DNA of 64,000 nucleotides, taken from NCBI RefSeq assembly GCF_009905605.1, contig NZ_JAAAKZ010000019.1, positions 1-64,000 on the forward strand, in the 5' to 3' direction. Position numbers and translations under genes: made by a program. Positions within the stretch are counted from its first letter, which is position 1. Each line of letters begins with the position of its first letter. Positions 62,012 to 64,000 of this stretch are shown piece by piece. The DNA comes from Runella sp. CRIBMP (GTDB taxonomy: Bacteria; Bacteroidota; Bacteroidia; Cytophagales; Spirosomataceae). The notes below the pieces were generated by a model. It saw only the letters and a program-made list of their open reading frames with translations. It did not search any database and had not been told where the DNA came from.

Positions 62012-63388
62012 TTAGTTAGTGGAAAACTCCTTTAATATAATTTCCATCGCTTGTTTAACCATTACTTCAGGACTTTGACCTGCATCAATTATATAAAAAT
62101 AGCTACTTGACTCTGCCAATTTCCTGAACTCAATCACTTGCCTTTTAATCTCTACTAACGTGAGTTCTTGTTTTCTTGCATAAATTACTTCAGGTTCAGC
62201 CAGCAACACAAAAACAACCCTGGGATTAATAACAAGTTTAGAAAAAGTTTTACGAACAAAATAAGGTAGATTAATTCGAGACCTGTAAGGATCTACAATA
62301 AAATCATATATGTAACGGTCAAATATAGTGAAGTTATCAAATTGTGCATTTTTTCTTACAATTACAGGGACCCCAAGCACATAATCCAGCCAATAATAAA
62401 CCATTCTGATAAATGAACTAACCGGGTCAGCAGGTTTTCTTCTATGTGGATTGGTAAAGTCCTTATCTTCTTTCATTACACCTGCTTTTTCTCCCACAGC
62501 CCCCAAATTAGGAAGAATTGTAGGTCTAAAATGATATACTTTACTCTTGTAGCTATCCGAATTAAAATAAAAGTCTATGTCTTCTATTAACCCATTTATA
62601 AATGTAGTCTTGCCTGTACCATCAGCTCCCTCTACAGCAATCATATTTCGATATTTTTTGGTACAGATTACAATTCTGTTAAATTTGTCAAAGATAAAAT
62701 ACAGTACATCATATATTACTTTAAATGGTCTTTTGGTAAAAGCTTTTATTTTAGATGAAGTTGAGAGTTCTTTGGAATACCCTACAATTTTATCGAAGTT
62801 CTTATCACCAAGATCCAAAATAAGTTTTTTTGCCAATTCAGAACCTATAGTTTTATAAATTATATCATTGATTAAATTCTTGTGCGAATGATATTGGGAT
62901 GATATATAATGTCTATACTTTTGATTCAATTGTTTTGTAGCAATAAGTTTGTAATAAAGCAAAACAATTACATCATAATGTACTGACAAAACCCTAAAAT
63001 CTTTATAAGCAACGGTGTTACTATACAAGTCTTCAAATTTAAAAATTTCAAAGCCTTTATTTAGATATCCTTCAATTAAATCAATATGTATTGAAAACTC
63101 CCTATCTATATTATATCCGTACCAACATCTGACTCGCTCATACTTCACAACTCTGTATAAGATATTGTTACTTTCATAAATTTCCTTCAATATTTCTGCT
63201 GATTTATTATAATATCCCGGCTCTATAATTATGTCAACATCCTTAGAGTCATTGATTTCAGGTAGCCCATGATAATTTCTAAGGATGAAATACTTTAATC
63301 CACTTTTATTTAAGCACTGAATGAGCTCATTAAAGACCAGAGCATGCGGCTCCTTCCACTCAATTTTCTTCATATTAAAGTTATTCAT
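62012..63388 (-). CDS. nucleotidyltransferase-like / thymidylate-kinase-like fusion protein
   Basis: Starting at the ATG at 63388 it has 458 residues; an ATG at 63373 is a second option and one at 63451 is unlikely because it lies deep in the preceding gene. The N-terminal half is nucleotidyltransferase-like (GLKYFILRNYHGLPE, then SKDVDIIIEPG with a DxD, and a later HIDLIEG). The C-terminal half is a P-loop kinase of thymidylate kinase type (IAVEGADGTGKTTFINGLIE, FDRYIYDF, VVFVLLAEPE). Fusions like this occur in polysaccharide clusters; their substrate is unknown. It may nucleotidylate or phosphorylate a glycan precursor. Confidence 0.8.
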   Translation of the reverse strand: MNNFNMKKIEWKEPHALVFNELIQCLNKSGLKYFILRNYHGLPEINDSKDVDIIIEPGYYNKSAEILKEIYESNNILYRVVKYERVRCWYGYNIDREFSIHIDLIEGYLNKGFEIFKFEDLYSNTVAYKDFRVLSVHYDVIVLLYYKLIATKQLNQKYRHYISSQYHSHKNLINDIIYKTIGSELAKKLILDLGDKNFDKIVGYSKELSTSSKIKAFTKRPFKVIYDVLYFIFDKFNRIVICTKKYRNMIAVEGADGTGKTTFINGLIEDIDFYFNSDSYKSKVYHFRPTILPNLGAVGEKAGVMKEDKDFTNPHRRKPADPVSSFIRMVYYWLDYVLGVPVIVRKNAQFDNFTIFDRYIYDFIVDPYRSRINLPYFVRKTFSKLVINPRVVFVLLAEPEVIYARKQELTLVEIKRQVIEFRKLAESSSYFYIIDAGQSPEVMVKQAMEIILKEFSTN

Positions 63389-63947
63389 ATTTATGGTCAA
63401 TATAACCTTCAGTTGCTTTATAGTTTTGTTTGACAATACAAGGGTTGCCAAAGACTATTGAATTGTCAGGTATATCAACATTAATGTAAGAATTTGGGGC
63501 AATCATAACATTATTCCCTACAAGTATTTTCCCAATTAGAGCTGCATTTGCCCCTATCCATACATCATTTCCAACAATAGGAGCGCCAGCCCTTTGACCT
63601 CTACGATTACTTCCAATTGTTACTCCTCTCAAAATAGTACAATTGTCACCAATTATTGCAAGTGGATTTACAATAATTCCCCCAAGGTGAATTAACCTTA
63701 ATCCCTTGCCGATTTTGACGTTATAGGGTATCTCATAACCAAACTTAATAGTTAGGTATTTATAAAAAGCAATAGATACAGCAGCTAAGAAAAAACTTTT
63801 ATTTTCAGTAAGATGCTTGCTGATTCTCAAAAAAAAGAGGTATGAAAACTCAGGCTTATACAAATATTTAATGAAAGTAGGCCAACTAGAGCGTTTACCG
63901 GTTATTCTAAAAAGATCCGATTGAATGAGGTCCTTTAATAGTGCCAT
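63381..63947 (-). CDS. serine-acetyltransferase-like hexapeptide-repeat enzyme
   Basis: This 188-residue protein has an N-terminal helical part and a left-handed beta-helix of hexapeptide repeats (LIHLGGIIVNPLAIIGDNCT, ILRGVTIGSN, IVGNDVWIGANAALIGKI). It resembles CysE/serine O-acetyltransferases, but in this setting it may acetylate a sugar of the capsule. The helical N-terminal domain that makes true CysE hexameric is present only in part. Its 3' end overlaps the next start by 8 bases. Confidence 0.85.
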   Translation of the reverse strand: MALLKDLIQSDLFRITGKRSSWPTFIKYLYKPEFSYLFFLRISKHLTENKSFFLAAVSIAFYKYLTIKFGYEIPYNVKIGKGLRLIHLGGIIVNPLAIIGDNCTILRGVTIGSNRRGQRAGAPIVGNDVWIGANAALIGKILVGNNVMIAPNSYINVDIPDNSIVFGNPCIVKQNYKATEGYIDHKYE

Positions 63948-64000
63948 ACTTTATTACTTATCTTAATAATTTCTTTAGTTGCAATTCCATTTCCTTCGTC
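63934..64000 (-). other. 3' end of the next leftward gene, incomplete
   Basis: Two reading frames on the minus strand enter from the right edge. One reads DEGNGIATKEIIKISNKVWH and stops at 63934-63936, overlapping the next gene by 14 bases. The other reads TKEMELQLKKLLR and stops at 63958-63960, 10 bases before it. The first vaguely recalls the C-terminus of UDP-GlcNAc 2-epimerases. Too little sequence is present to choose. Confidence 0.3.

Overview
The window looks like chromosomal DNA of a Bacteroidota species, most likely a member of the Cytophagales (Spirosomaceae-like: Runella, Dyadobacter or Spirosoma relatives). The evidence is a type IX secretion sorting domain, SusC-type TonB receptors with an N-terminal carboxypeptidase-regulatory-like domain, a DUF4374 lipoprotein, LytS/LytTR pairs, a Bacteroidetes-type tyrosine integrase and the near absence of Shine-Dalgarno sequences. 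No tRNA, rRNA, CRISPR array or complete insertion sequence was found.

Layout. (1) 1-3.1 kb is the end of an integrated element: excisionase-like HTH protein, an unknown 281-aa protein and a tyrosine recombinase, all leftward, continuing off the left edge. (2) 3.2-12.7 kb holds a bare T9SS sorting-domain protein, a LolA-like periplasmic protein, a lone trpA, a divergent peptide deformylase, a large PVC-type cytochrome c/beta-propeller protein, a small barrel, a class C serine hydrolase and a LytS/LytTR pair. (3) 12.8-18.6 kb holds a Gfo/Idh/MocA oxidoreductase, two further LytS kinases (one with a duplicated membrane sensor and a degraded ATP site) sharing one LytTR regulator, a Fur-family repressor and a broken alpha/beta hydrolase. 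(4) 18.9-36.9 kb is a metal and cofactor block. A cobalamin riboswitch precedes metE; then come a hemerythrin-like protein, an Asp-box propeller, and a leftward iron-uptake operon (TonB receptor, PepSY protein, TonB receptor, DUF4374) preceded by a small cysteine-pair protein. A promoter region carries Fur-like boxes facing the iron genes and two perfect Zur-like palindromes facing a COG0523 metallochaperone. A second cobalamin riboswitch precedes a BtuB/BtuG-like pair.

(5) 37-55 kb is an envelope block. It contains a membrane protein, a WcaJ-type initiating sugar transferase, and a three-gene leftward operon (ArnT-like GT39, bactoprenol GT2, NAD sugar epimerase). On each side of that operon lies a paralogous two-gene module: an outer-membrane barrel protein followed by a large Cys-containing lipoprotein. 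Next are a PagL-like lipid A deacylase, the remnants of a duplicated pagL/wzi unit, and an intact Wzi-type capsule assembly protein. (6) 55.5-64 kb is a leftward capsule/O-antigen operon: a serine-acetyltransferase-like enzyme, a nucleotidyltransferase/thymidylate-kinase-like fusion, GT4 enzymes, an APH-like kinase, rfbC and rfbB. From about 57.2 kb it is clearly AT-rich and looks like acquired DNA.

The strongest candidate for something undescribed is the duplicated barrel + lipoprotein module around the lipid-linked sugar operon. The lipoproteins share an HFS/HLS motif like that of ZU5-type self-cleaving domains, and one carries five tandem repeats of about 96 residues with two Cys each. Also notable are a recurring ACGTTATG signature at the start codons of the surface-glycan genes and the metal-responsive divergent promoter region near 32 kb.
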